Below, piece after piece: positions 50,372 to 64,000 of a DNA stretch of 64,000 bases. The position numbers and the translations under genes are program-made. Location of the stretch: NCBI RefSeq assembly GCF_001659605.2, contig NC_035163.2, forward strand, positions 30,344,158 to 30,408,157. Direction: 5' to 3'. Each line of letters begins with the position of its first letter. Position 1 is the first letter of the stretch. Origin of the DNA: Manihot esculenta (lineage: Eukaryota > Streptophyta > Magnoliopsida > Malpighiales > Euphorbiaceae). The notes beneath the pieces were generated by a model. That model made no database searches and was not told the DNA's origin. It was given only the letters and a program-made list of their open reading frames with translations.

Positions 50372-53300
50372 TTATTTTCTAGGGAACATAAACTGTAAGC
50401 GATCTCGATGTTGTGTTAGAATCCGATCTTTCGGAGATGATGTCTTCCCACCTATGCCTGCCTGGCGCATCAGTTCTGTGATTGGTATAAAAATGTCACA
50501 ACACAAGAAGAGATGAATATCAATGTAAGACCACGCTATGAGATATGAATATGATAGAAAATTGAGAGATCAGAATAACTTGCCTCGTTTTCTTTCAAGC
50601 TCTTCATCAAGCTCTTCTTTCCATTTTCTTTGCCTCTCAGAAAAGCTTGCGCTGCAAATTAAAATAATTTCATTTCAGGTATGAATGAGGAAATGCATAT
50701 TAGTTCTTCAGCATGTGTAAACTTGTGCTATCAAGTAAACAGCGAGCAAACCTAGGAGTAATTGTTTCCTGCTGGGCATCAAGAAGTGGATCTTTCCATT
50801 CAGTAACTTGAGGTTGATGAATCTCCTGCAATGCTCGTTTATGAATGCTTCCGGTTGATACTTTATTGTTGGTATTACTAGGACTGACAGAGTTGATGGC
50901 ATCAACTACAGAGAGTCTTCTGCTTGGTAACCGCTTAGGCGACCTGCTTTTAGGGGGTAAGTTCGGTAAATTTGTACTATTTTCATTATTTGCAGTTCCA
51001 ACAGCGCTTGGAAGACCCACAGCGTTCAGTGTATTGTAGAACTCTTCATATAGAGGTGTTTGCAGCTTCTTCAAATCTAAAGCCTATTGAGGTTATACAG
51101 GACAAGTGTTAAAATTTCTATCACACTAATGAAATAAAGGGAGAAAAATAACATGTAAATAAGTTAAGAACCATTTAGTCCTTTGTGTCTATAATACTTT
51201 TTGTTCTCTGGTTGTGCAGAGAATTACGCAGGAACAAATAGGAATATGGAGAGTAAAGAAGTTTTACCTCAAATTCTTAGAATAGTTAAACAAGCAAATA
51301 AACATTACTGGAATTGGAAAACAAAAAACTAGGTATTGAGCTCCCTATAGATAAGAGGATGAGACAGAAATCAATTCTAATAATTTTATGCCAAGGAATA
51401 CTGAATCTTTTTCTACGGGGTTTTAAGATATGAAAGACCTTGGTTGATACACTACTTCCCAAATGATTGAGGTCTTTTCAAGCCAGTTATATGAACTATC
51501 AAATTCAGTTAAGACTAGAACCAAACACCTCTCACCTTAGCAAACAAAATCATACCTTCTCATCCAAAAAGGCTCTAATTTTTGACTCTGTAACTTCTTC
51601 ATCATCCTCAGTTGCTACTGGCCCACATGGAAATGTGAAGTCACCCTCTGTTTTACCAGATTCTACTGGGCTGACAGCAATGTCATGTATTGACTGATTA
51701 GAAGAGAAGTTAATTCCACCTCTCTTTGATTCGGGACTTTCATCGAACTTGCATGACCAAGCATCAGTTGGTTCGCACATAGGGTTGAAGCTCTGGTTCA
51801 AATAAAGATTATGCCTTGAAGGGAAGGAAAAAAGAGATACTAACTGCAACAACAAAGCAAAAAAGTTCATTACCTTACTTAAATCAGCAGATGCAAATGC
51901 AGACTTGAACCTAGCTGATGCACTAACAACAAAATCATCTTTATCATCTATCTGACACATATCATCATCAAAATTGGCTTCAGCCCAATAGGATCCTGAT
52001 GATGGTAAGTTCTGAGGATATATAGTTGAGGACCTCATGCTACCCATTTCACAAACATCCTTCAAGCCTGCACAGGTTGACCCTCTAAACACAGAATTCA
52101 TGCTGCACCATCAACATATTCAGAGTAAGATAGCAGGCAAGCACAACTGAAAAATAAAAAGAAGTTAAATAGCTTACGAGTTCTTAACATTCATCCCAGT
52201 AGTTACCGTTGGATGCCCAGATTCCTGAATGTACAAAGAAACAATGATTTGATGAATAAGGTAAAAAAACAAATCAAATCGATAAGTTACAATACTTACC
52301 ATAACTGAATTGCCGGGTGCTATATGAAGTTCCTGATACTCCCCAGTGACAAATGGATGCTGCATATATATTCAGAGAAAAATATTGCTAAGGAATATCT
52401 GCTTTGTATAATTAAGCAAATTCGAGATGTTTCAGCAAAATGATAAATCACCACTAGAAAAATCTATAAAGACCCAAGACAATGAGAATAATTTCATGTA
52501 GACCTAAAAATGAGTGAACATTTTTATGATACATAATATATATAGCATAAGCCCCCATTTTCTCAACCTATCTGCACATAACTTTTCACTTTGTTGAGCC
52601 CCTTTTCTTCATTCTCCAGCAAATGATCCTTATTCATTTTCCTCCTCTTCATTTAAACACACAATTTAAAAGTTATTATTATGAGAGAGACACACTGCTA
52701 GTAGATATTTCAAGCATGAATATTTGTTGCGTTTATTCAACAAAAAGATTTCACAAATTTTCTTTATATAAAAATTACCTGCAACAGCTCAGATGCAGTA
52801 GGCCTTAAGTTTGGCTCCCTGCCACCACACCAAGATTCATATGAGATGATGACAAAGAAAAACTCACTAAAAGAAAATGTGAAGGATTTATCTCAAGATT
52901 CATCTATCTATGATTTATGCATAACATTGTTTCCACCTAAAAAAACTTGTAGCATCCTTCAACTGAAAAATCAACAAATCAATGGCCTTTACAGAAAGAA
53001 ATGAAATAGCAGAACATGGTAATGACAACAAGGAATAAATAGAAATCATGACTATACTTCTGCAAACATTTTAACAGAAAGTCCTTTGCCTCAACAGAAA
53101 GGTGCTCAGGAATAGGAGGATGAGATTTAGTTGTCCCAATATGGAAGAGGGCAGCAACCTGAAAAGAAAACCCTTCTTAGATTGCAAATAATGTGGGATA
53201 ACACCAAACAGACTTCCCTTTTATATTCAGTTACATATGAATCAAAGTGATAAAAGTAGTCAGCTAGCACAGAAGGACAGGAGCTGTTGGACGTCATCAG

Positions 53301-54919
53301 ACTAGTACCTCTTGATACTGCTGGCTCCATGGAGGTTTTCCTGTAGCCATCTCAATCACAGTACATCCAACACTCCATATATCAGCAGAGCTAAGAAAAA
53401 TAAAATCAGAGTTATGAAAACAAAAAAAGTGTAATGTCAGTAAAAACCATAAATCAGCATTACGGTGCCTTGGTTGTAGGGATATAGACTCATCAAATCC
53501 CTATATTCAAGAAATAGTCAGGATCCATCCATAAGAAGAAATTAGAAGATTTTTCTTACAAGCTATGCCCAGTCTGGAGAATAACTTCAGGAGCCATCCA
53601 GTATGGAGTACCCTTCATTGACTTGGCACCATTTATAGTAGCCTGTAACAAAACAGCAACATCAGAGATGCTGCCCACTAAAACTCCACAAAGAAAACAA
53701 AATCTTAAAACTCAAAGAATTAAATGGATACCAGTTCGACTACTTTCTTGGATGCTCCAAAGTCAGCAAGTTTAATGCATCCCTTATTGTCAACCAGAAT
53801 GTTTGCGCCCTGAAGTATAACATATTATACGAGAGAGAAAGAGAGAGAGGGATCTCTTAAGTACATTTATGATTAATAAAGCAAAGCTATACCTTGATGT
53901 CTCTGTGCATGATTCCATTTTTATGCAGGTATTCTAGTCCCAATAACAGTTGTTTAGTATACATTCGTATAACCTGCTTGGTAAATGATTTTAAGAATTT
54001 AAATCGGCATTTGAAATATCCATATTACAAATTTCAAAGCTAAAATTCACTCACGGATTCAGGGAAGGATCCAAATTTTCCCAGAAGTGACGATATGGAA
54101 CCACCCGGAATAAATTCCAACAAAATGTTTAACGAGTCATCCTCTCTAGCAGTTCCCAAATATCTCTAACAAGCAAAGGGAGAAACAAAATTGAATAAGC
54201 AATAACCAATCAAAATCACTAACACAGTGGATTTAATATCGTACTCACAACAATATTAGGGTGCGAAAGATTCTTGAGAAGCTTCACTTCTTCCTCTAGC
54301 TCCCTTATGTGAGCCTATTCCAAATCCAAAAAGAGCACATCCTCAATTAACTGTGAGAAAACTTGGTTCAAGTAACATCTCTCGGTCTACTTCAAGTAAA
54401 GCAAGCTATTGCTTTAGTTAGAAAACCACTAAAAATACCAAAATATAATCCACATGTAACTAAAAAAATAAAAATAAAAATAAAAATAACAATCCAGTGC
54501 TTACCTGAGTTTTCTCTTTTGAAGCACTGTTTGACGCAATCAGAACCTATAAGGCCACAAAACCTCATTAACATCAAATCCACACACACAAAAAAGAAAA
54601 TTCAATAAAAATATGAATTGAAAAATATATTAACCTGTTTAACAGCGAGAAGCTCTCCAGAATCGAGATTCATGCCCATATAAACCCTGCCGAACGCACC
54701 ACATCCAATCAACTCCCCCTTTCGCCACCGGATCGGTGGCGTGTCATCCTTCTTACAAGGCGGAAGCGCCGGGAGAGGTGGCTGCTTAGCGAAGAGACCG
54801 ATTCTCGATTTCCTAATGCTGGAGCCGATCTTCTCCACTAAACCACTGAATCCTCCATCTTCTCCAGAGGTGGATTTAAACACTAGAGATCGGCGAACCG
54901 ATCCAAATAGGTCTTGCAT
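50372..54919 (-). CDS. ANP1: MAP kinase kinase kinase, ANP/NPK1 type
   Basis: Seventeen minus-strand exons: 54919-54635, 54546-54505, 54314-54249, 54165-54055, 53973-53893, 53809-53732, 53642-53560, 53390-53309, 53158-53058, 52818-52779, 52359-52300, 52224-52178, 52102-51874, 51792-51556, 51083-50752, 50651-50584, 50475-50372. Sum 2046 bases, 681 residues. The N-terminus [14 protein letters not shown] is an ANP/NPK1 signature. The kinase domain (about 66-328) has GCGAFG (72-77), Lys94, HRD (191-193), DFG (211-213) and [10 protein letters not shown]. The C-terminus carries KRLPSRRLS and a Glu/Arg-rich coiled coil, the region that binds NACK-type kinesins in NPK1. ANP kinases act through MKK6-MPK4 in cytokinesis and stress. 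The last intron begins GCAAGT, a GC-AG intron. ANP1 versus other ANPs is not settled. Confidence 0.94.
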
Positions 54920-56244
54920 TTGATGGACTGTTTCTAGGGTATAGAGGGGCTTGGTGTGGTTAGAAAGATAAGGAAGAGAAAAAGAGACGTTGAAGAGAAA
55001 GGGCAGAGTGAGAATGAAAATTTGAACGGAGGGAAAAGGGGAAGATGACTAGTGTGGGATCTTTTTTCAAAAAATAAAGAAATGCCTTAAAATGATTGTT
55101 GCATCCCTTACGTTTTGTGCCCTTTATTTTTCTTATATTTATGTTTGCACCTCTACTCTTTGTTCTGTTTTTGCACATTTGTCCTCTTTTGATTGAACTT
55201 ATTTTTTCCTTGGAAAAAAAATCTAAATAATCTCTCAATTTTTTTTAAATTAAAGTTTAAACAAGTCATTTTATCTTTTCTTTTAAATAAAATAATAAAA
55301 TTTTCATTTAATTTAAAATAATATAGCTAATAATATATTTTTTCCTATAATTTTAGACATTAAATACTTTTTTTATTTTTCATTTTTTATGTTTGTTTTA
55401 CTTAAAGAGGTAAATAATTTTTCATATATTTGAACTTAAAAATAAAGTCTGAAATTTTATTTAATAAAAAATTAAAGTTTATTTAGACTTTAATTAAAAA
55501 TTTAGATTTCTTTTTTCAGAAAATTCCCTATAATTGAAAAGGCTTTATAAATAAACTTTTTCACGAGATTATAAAAGATTATGCTCAACTCCACAGAGTT
55601 GAACATGATTTGTTATGAGCAATATATAATTTATGTGATTTCTTTCAAATCAAATCCTAATATTCAATTTATATGTTTTCATATAAATTAAAAAAATATT
55701 ATTAATTAATTAATTAAAGCAATAAATTTTATATAATTTTTAATAACACACTCTGTTTATATTGCTCCATTGTTAGATTATTTTTAAAATTAATAATTTT
55801 TTAATTAATAAATAAATTATTATTTCTAAAAAATGACATTAAGAGGAATGCAGTAAGAAATAATGAATATTAATTTATCCTACGAAACAAAATTTAATTA
55901 GTTATTATATTCTTAAACATTTTAATATTATTTTCAATTTATAAAAATAAAAGAACAAATAAATCCATGCCTGGCTTCGCGCGGATGAAAATCTGCAAGT
56001 AGCTCCAGCAAGACGTAGAATATTCCTTGAGCAAAAAGAAGAGTGATTTTTTGGAAAGACATTATTTCTTCACAAATACACAAAAAGAAAATTGGTGGAT
56101 GCAATTGACTTTGGATAACGTGGCACCAATCTGCTGAATTCCATGTAAGCAACTCTCCCCGTCTCTGCAAAAATTTGAACCTCTCTCCCTCACGACAAGA
56201 TATTACTTCTTTCACATTCCAATTTTCTCCATTTTCCAAGAAAA
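54920..56244. other. Divergent promoter region, ANP1 and APL1
   Basis: About 1.3 kb between two divergent starts. 54920-55070 (ANP1 leader side, reading minus) is CT-rich on the minus strand. The middle, 55230-55950, is A/T-rich. 55960-56244 is less AT-rich and holds the APL1 leader. No gene is supported here. Confidence 0.5.
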
Positions 56245-59475
<3,231 letters not shown>

Positions 59476-59849
59476 TTTATTTACTATTCAACCTTTTTTG
59501 TTGGTCAGATTGGAAATCGAGAAAATTAAGTATGAGATATGAACCCCTAAAGATACTGATCACAGCAGTTTTAATGCATGAGAGTTGAATCCCAAACCGC
59601 AATTAATGAATTACACGATTAGTTTTGCTTATCGTATGAAAACACAAAATGGAAGCACATCACTGGCCAAGTCGCCATCCACAGAACTATCTTACTAAAT
59701 CGCATGAAATTATAGAATACCTCCGGGATACAAATAAGAGATAGTTAGTATGACAATCTAATTATATTTTGACATGTGTAATGAAAACGTGAAAAATTGG
59801 GATTGAATCAAGCTGCCACTAAAGGATCCAGACTGAGTCAACAATGGAC
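59476..59849. other. Convergent 3' UTR region, APL1 and RH58
   Basis: 374 bases between the two stops. It holds both 3' UTRs; no open frame or element recognised. Confidence 0.5.
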
Positions 59850-62800
59850 CTATAAGATGAGCTCTTCACATTTAAACATCAGTTCATTTTCATACCTTTG
59901 CAGAACAAAATGCTCCTCAGGCATAATAATATTGGTGACATAGCATTCTTCGTCTGAAAAAGGTTTCCTACCTGTTCTTCCGGCTCGATGAAGATAATCT
60001 ATAGCAGTTCTAGGAAGATCAAAATTGTATATGTGAGTTGTTTCTGGAAGGTCAACACCTCTAGCAGCTATATCTGTTGCTACAAGAATATAGCTTCCTC
60101 CTTGCTTTACTTCCTGTATGCAAAAGAAAACGAGCAAAATTGGACTCGGCAAAAGGTTTTCTCTATAAGAATCATACTCACAGTCCATGGCCTTCTTTAT
60201 ATTGGAATTTTATGTTATATTAAGCAAAATTGGACTTGGGAAAAGGTTTTCTCTAGAAGAATCATACTCACAGTTCATGGCCTTCTTTACATCAAAACTA
60301 GGGAAATACCCATGCTCTACACATTATTATTTTAAATTTTAATATGTTAAATGAATTTTTTTTTTTGAAAATTCATTTAATATTGTTTCGAATAAATTGT
60401 GAAATTACAATTTTTTGTTGTATATAAATTTTTGTGTAATTAATTAGCTCTTACCTTATTATTCTTATTTAAAATTGTAATAGTAATAACATAATTACTA
60501 CTAATTTAAAAAATATATATTACATACATTGGTATTGTGGTTTAGTTAATTTTTTTAATAGTAAAACCATAGGAAAACAATGTTTACATAGATGCTAATA
60601 TATGTTAATAATATTAACAGGAAAAAAGGTTAAGTTAATTAGCTATATAGATAATTTTTATATTTTATAAGAAAAATAATATAATAGATTTTAAATAACA
60701 AATTAATTAGAAAAGTCTTAAGATTTTGAGAAGTAGTTATTAGAAATAATAAGTTAAATAGAAAATTAAGCTATAAATGATAATAATGGTAAAAGAATTA
60801 AATTTAGCATAAATGTTATTTAAAGCAAAAGAAACTCCTTATAAAGAATGAAATGTGGCACAGAATAGATGACACATGGCAATATTACATTCAAATAAAA
60901 TGCCACGTGTCAACACCAAGCAAAAACTAGCTTGCTCTATATATACATATAGATAGATTTTATGTTATATTTCTCGTTAAGTAGATCATAATGAGAACAG
61001 AATACATGGGAATGATCATATCCTTCATAATTCAACAAATAGTTTAAAGACAAATGAGAAGTTCTAAAGGATAAGCTTCATTTGAATGGCTCAAAATAAT
61101 ATATTGAGTATATTATGAATAAAGAAAGATCTTAAAATCATTTTCTTTGTAGCAGCTAAAAGAGGATATCCACACCTATTGCCATGTTCATTACTCAGGC
61201 AGTTATAAAAGTCAACATCACTTACTGTTAATGAAGCGGCTCGTAGATTGAAATTCATGCCTTCCTCTAGAAGAAGGATATCTGAACAACCCCCATATGA
61301 AGTTTTCAGGAAATCAATCAACAGAGTCGTCGGTGGAGCATTTCCAGCCTTTTTGGACTTCTCAGACTGCATAAATGGTAATAAAATGAACTAAGTTTCC
61401 TAAGCCTGTCATCACACATTAAGGACACACGTAACTTCTGCCAAAGATTGATGGAGGACACTAATATTAGATGGAGGCATATAACCTATCTCCAAAGTCA
61501 CATCCTCATATAATACAGAACTCTAATACATGGAGAAATAACAAGGTCTCATCTAGCCCAGTCAGGGAGATTCTAGCTGAATTAAGGTGAATTAATATAC
61601 ATTTATATGCGACATTTGCTACATACTATTCTTCCATACCATTTGCCAGACTGTCTAATCACTTGAATAACATGGCTGACAATTAACAACCAACCCAAAA
61701 AAATATCACTTTCAGTGGCAGCAGTGGCTAGGAGATTTCTTCTGATGACTATTTTCAAATAAATGAATATTATCAAATTGTAAAATATTCATATTAAAAA
61801 CATAATTTAAGTCCATTACCATGATAACATTCAATAGTTTCATCAATTTCTGAAATTAACACTCAAGGTGGATAAGCTACACAAACCTGCTCACCCACAA
61901 AAATAATTCCAGACTTGGGCGCATCGGTCTGTAATAAGGAGAGCAACGTTTGATGCCTCTGCTTTTTACTGCATGTCTGTAGCAATACAGCATTAGCACA
62001 ATGTAAATTTGAATCAACTGGGTACAAGATTATCTATCTGTTAAAGGATGCTCCATTAAAATCATAAAAATGCAGATATTGTAGAAATGGGCTACCAAGA
62101 ACAAACAAGAAGAAAGCATACGTGATTATCATACAAATTTTTTCATACCAAAAATCTGTGTTGCAGGCGGGATGGCATGGGTTCAATTGGATTGACATGG
62201 ACATGAATTACATCATTCTGTAAACCATACAAAAGATATAAGTGAACTTGGTGTAACGTCATATGAAATCCTAATAGACAAACCTTGAAAAAGAGAATCA
62301 TGTGGGAACAAACCTTGGTCCATTTCTGCTGTATGCAGTCATGCAAAAATCTTCTGTGCTGAGGGATGGATGCACTGGCAAAAACAGTCTGACGATTATT
62401 GCATGATGAATATATTGTCAAAAGCTTTCGGAGAGAACTGACTTGTTTTGAAGAGTTGAACATAAAATCCACCTAACCAAGAAAAAACAACAAATGCAAC
62501 TTGTTCAGCAACTTCTTACTATTAGAAGGGGCTTTTATTTTCAAAACAGTTACCAATATCTAACATGGCATGAAAAATGTGCCCTATATAATTTGTGTCT
62601 AGAGTTACTGCCATGATTCCCAACAAAATATTTACTCAAAAATAAATGATTGCTTATTTACTGGTCTTACTGCATACAAAAGAATCATGCAGTAGGGAAA
62701 TTTACTCTTAACCCCACTCCCGGAGACATTTAACTCCCAAAATGTTCAAAAAGAAACTTCTGAACTCATTTCTGAAAGCATCAACCAACTGGAGAGAGGA

Positions 62801-63896
62801 ATTACCTCATCAATAACCAGCACCTGCATTGCTTCAAGTTTAAATATATGTTTCTCAAGCATTTGGCACAAACTTGCTATTGTTGCCACTATTATTGTAG
62901 GGGGTTCAGCCTGAAACACAAATTAACCACTCTTAATTTCCACAGCATCAGTTAAAATATAAAATACTGAATCAAAAGAATGGCGCACCTTTAGCCAACT
63001 CTTATGTCTTCTCAACATCCCCCCATCGAGAAGAGCCATGACAGTAATGTCCATGGGCTTGGGAGCCAACATCCGCGCAACTTTTGTAACCTTATTCACA
63101 GATAAACTATCAACATTACGTTTTGTGATTTTATGCTTTGAAAAATATTAGTTGAAAACCATTATCAACACCATCCTCACTTGCATTCCAAGTTCCCGGG
63201 TAGGCACCACGATGAGGGCTTGTACAGCAGACCTTTGGGGATTAATAACAGAATATATCAATAATAGGTAAGCAAGCGTCTTCCCAGAACCTGTCTAGGG
63301 ACCCAAAGAACAATTAGTACAATTAGCTTTAGCCTTATCAGACATTTCCCCTTTTTCAATCTAGTTGCAGAAGAGACAGAAATTAACCTGAGCATGAAGT
63401 ATGCAGTCCCTGCCGCTGAAAAGAACAGGCAAAGCTTGCCTCTGTACATCCGTCGGTACCACAAATCCAATCTCCTCCAGCCTTATACAGGAAACCATCT
63501 AATTAGAGAATTGAAAATTGCAATTAAGTTGTTTAAATCATCGAAATTTATATTATTTTGAACAAAGGGAAAAAGATTGAAACTTTACCTGCTCAACGCG
63601 TGCTCCGGTACGTGTCCTTGGCAAATTGCGCGGAGAGTTGAAGTATCGTTCTTCTGTTTCGCGTTGGGTTCTTCTTTGCTTATTAGAGAAGTAGAAGAGT
63701 TAAGAACAGCATGTAAAGGCCTGAAGAATTTGGATGCAGATAATAGAGCTGTGTTCTTGAAGTGAAAAGAACAGCGGAGATTGAGATGAGTACACTCTGA
63801 TTGCAGTATAAGACGATGTCGGTTTTGATTAGGTTTGAAAAAGGAAAGAGTATGTGACAGTAGGAGAAGCTGAGGAGCTGCTATAGAAGAAGCCAT
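59850..63896 (-). CDS. RH58: DEAD-box RNA helicase 58, chloroplast
   Basis: Ten minus-strand exons: 63896-63589, 63481-63388, 63294-63181, 63090-62989, 62910-62806, 62472-62314, 62217-62149, 61976-61887, 61366-61226, 60113-59850. Sum 1446 bases, 481 residues, close to Arabidopsis RH58. The first 60-70 residues are Ser/Leu-rich with few acidic residues, a plastid transit peptide. Motif I is AQTGSGKT (about 133-140), Ia is VPTREL, motif II is DEVD (240-243) in place of DEAD, and motif III is SAS (274-276) in place of SAT. The C lobe has [18 protein letters not shown] and HRAGRTGR. The DEVD form is shared with RH58 as I recall it. The exon 2 acceptor is AAG rather than CAG and is preceded 17 bases upstream by a stronger-looking TTAG. 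The last intron holds a Helitron. Confidence 0.93.
60133..60971. repeat. 90-bp tandem duplication in RH58 intron 9, second copy interrupted
   Basis: Copy 1 is at 60133-60222 and copy 2 begins at 60223 with the same AGCAAAATTGGACT start. Copy 2 matches to 60297, is broken by a 660-bp insert, and resumes at 60958 with TTTTATGTTATATT. The two copies differ at several bases. Confidence 0.85.
60298..60957 (-). mobile_element. Non-autonomous Helitron in RH58 intron 9
   Basis: On the minus strand the insert starts TCTATCTATATG (A before it) and ends ...GGGTATTTCCCTAG (T after it). That is the Helitron rule: 5' TC, 3' CTRR, insertion between A and T, no target duplication. A degraded GC-richer hairpin region (GTAGAGCATGGG) precedes the CTAG end. 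Removing it restores the sequence seen in the adjacent duplicate copy (...GGAATTTTATGTTATATT), so the ends are supported independently. It has no coding capacity and is A/T-rich. It lies in the same orientation as the host gene. Confidence 0.75.
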
Positions 63897-64000
63897 TGTT
63901 GATTGCTTCTCAGCTCACGCTCAGTAACCGGAGCTGATAGTATAGACGGAAATAATTGTCTATAAACATTAAAAAGGGTGGCCAGGTTTTTGGTAAAAAC
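63897..64000 (-). promoter_or_regulatory. RH58 leader and proximal promoter (cut by window edge)
   Basis: The 104 bases upstream of the RH58 ATG. The first 50 bases are a plausible 5' UTR. No clear TATA box is seen before the window ends. Confidence 0.35.

Overview
The window is nuclear DNA of a flowering plant, most likely a eudicot. Genes have many short exons with GT/AG introns, intergenic DNA is very AT-rich, and the genes match plant-only families: WPP-type RanGAP, KAPP, ANP/NPK1 kinase, FANTASTIC FOUR-like, plastid ADP-glucose pyrophosphorylase and plastid DEAD-box helicase RH58. I cannot name the species. I saw no tRNA, rRNA, CRISPR array or bacterial-style operon.

Layout: (1) 1-2309, the 5' part of a decayed Ty1/copia retrotransposon on the minus strand, running off the left edge. 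(2) 3786-6632, RanGAP on the plus strand with a spliced 5' UTR. (3) 7955-17135, a 12-exon SWI/SNF ATPase of the CHR12/CHR23 (MINU) type on the minus strand, convergent with RanGAP. (4) 18413-19235, a broken F-box-associated-domain gene. (5) 21714-25145, a SPOUT1/C9orf114-type RNA methyltransferase, followed in tandem by (6) 25896-31909, KAPP, both on the minus strand. (7) A gene-poor 7 kb, then a single-exon FAF-like gene at 39047-40048. (8) A gene-poor 5.5 kb ending in a 3.8 kb tandem array of a miniature LTR retrotransposon (TRIM) at 45539-49321. (9) 50372-54919, a 17-exon ANP/NPK1 MAPKKK on the minus strand, divergent from (10) 56245-59475, the large subunit of ADP-glucose pyrophosphorylase (APL1 type). 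(11) 59850-63896, RH58 on the minus strand, convergent with APL1 and carrying a Helitron in its last intron.

The genes are unrelated single-copy housekeeping or signalling genes and do not form a pathway cluster. I built the models by hand from conserved protein segments and splice signals. Total coding lengths are multiples of three for CHR12, SPOUT1, KAPP, ANP1 and RH58. The exception is APL1, which has one extra base in exon 5 and is frameshifted as written.

The most unusual structure is the TRIM array: twelve 213-bp LTRs in direct orientation share single internal domains, and an inverted copy sits at the left edge. Other points of note are the APL1 frameshift, a Helitron whose empty target site is preserved in an adjacent tandem duplicate, and a Copia element whose gag is fused in frame to the integrase tail.
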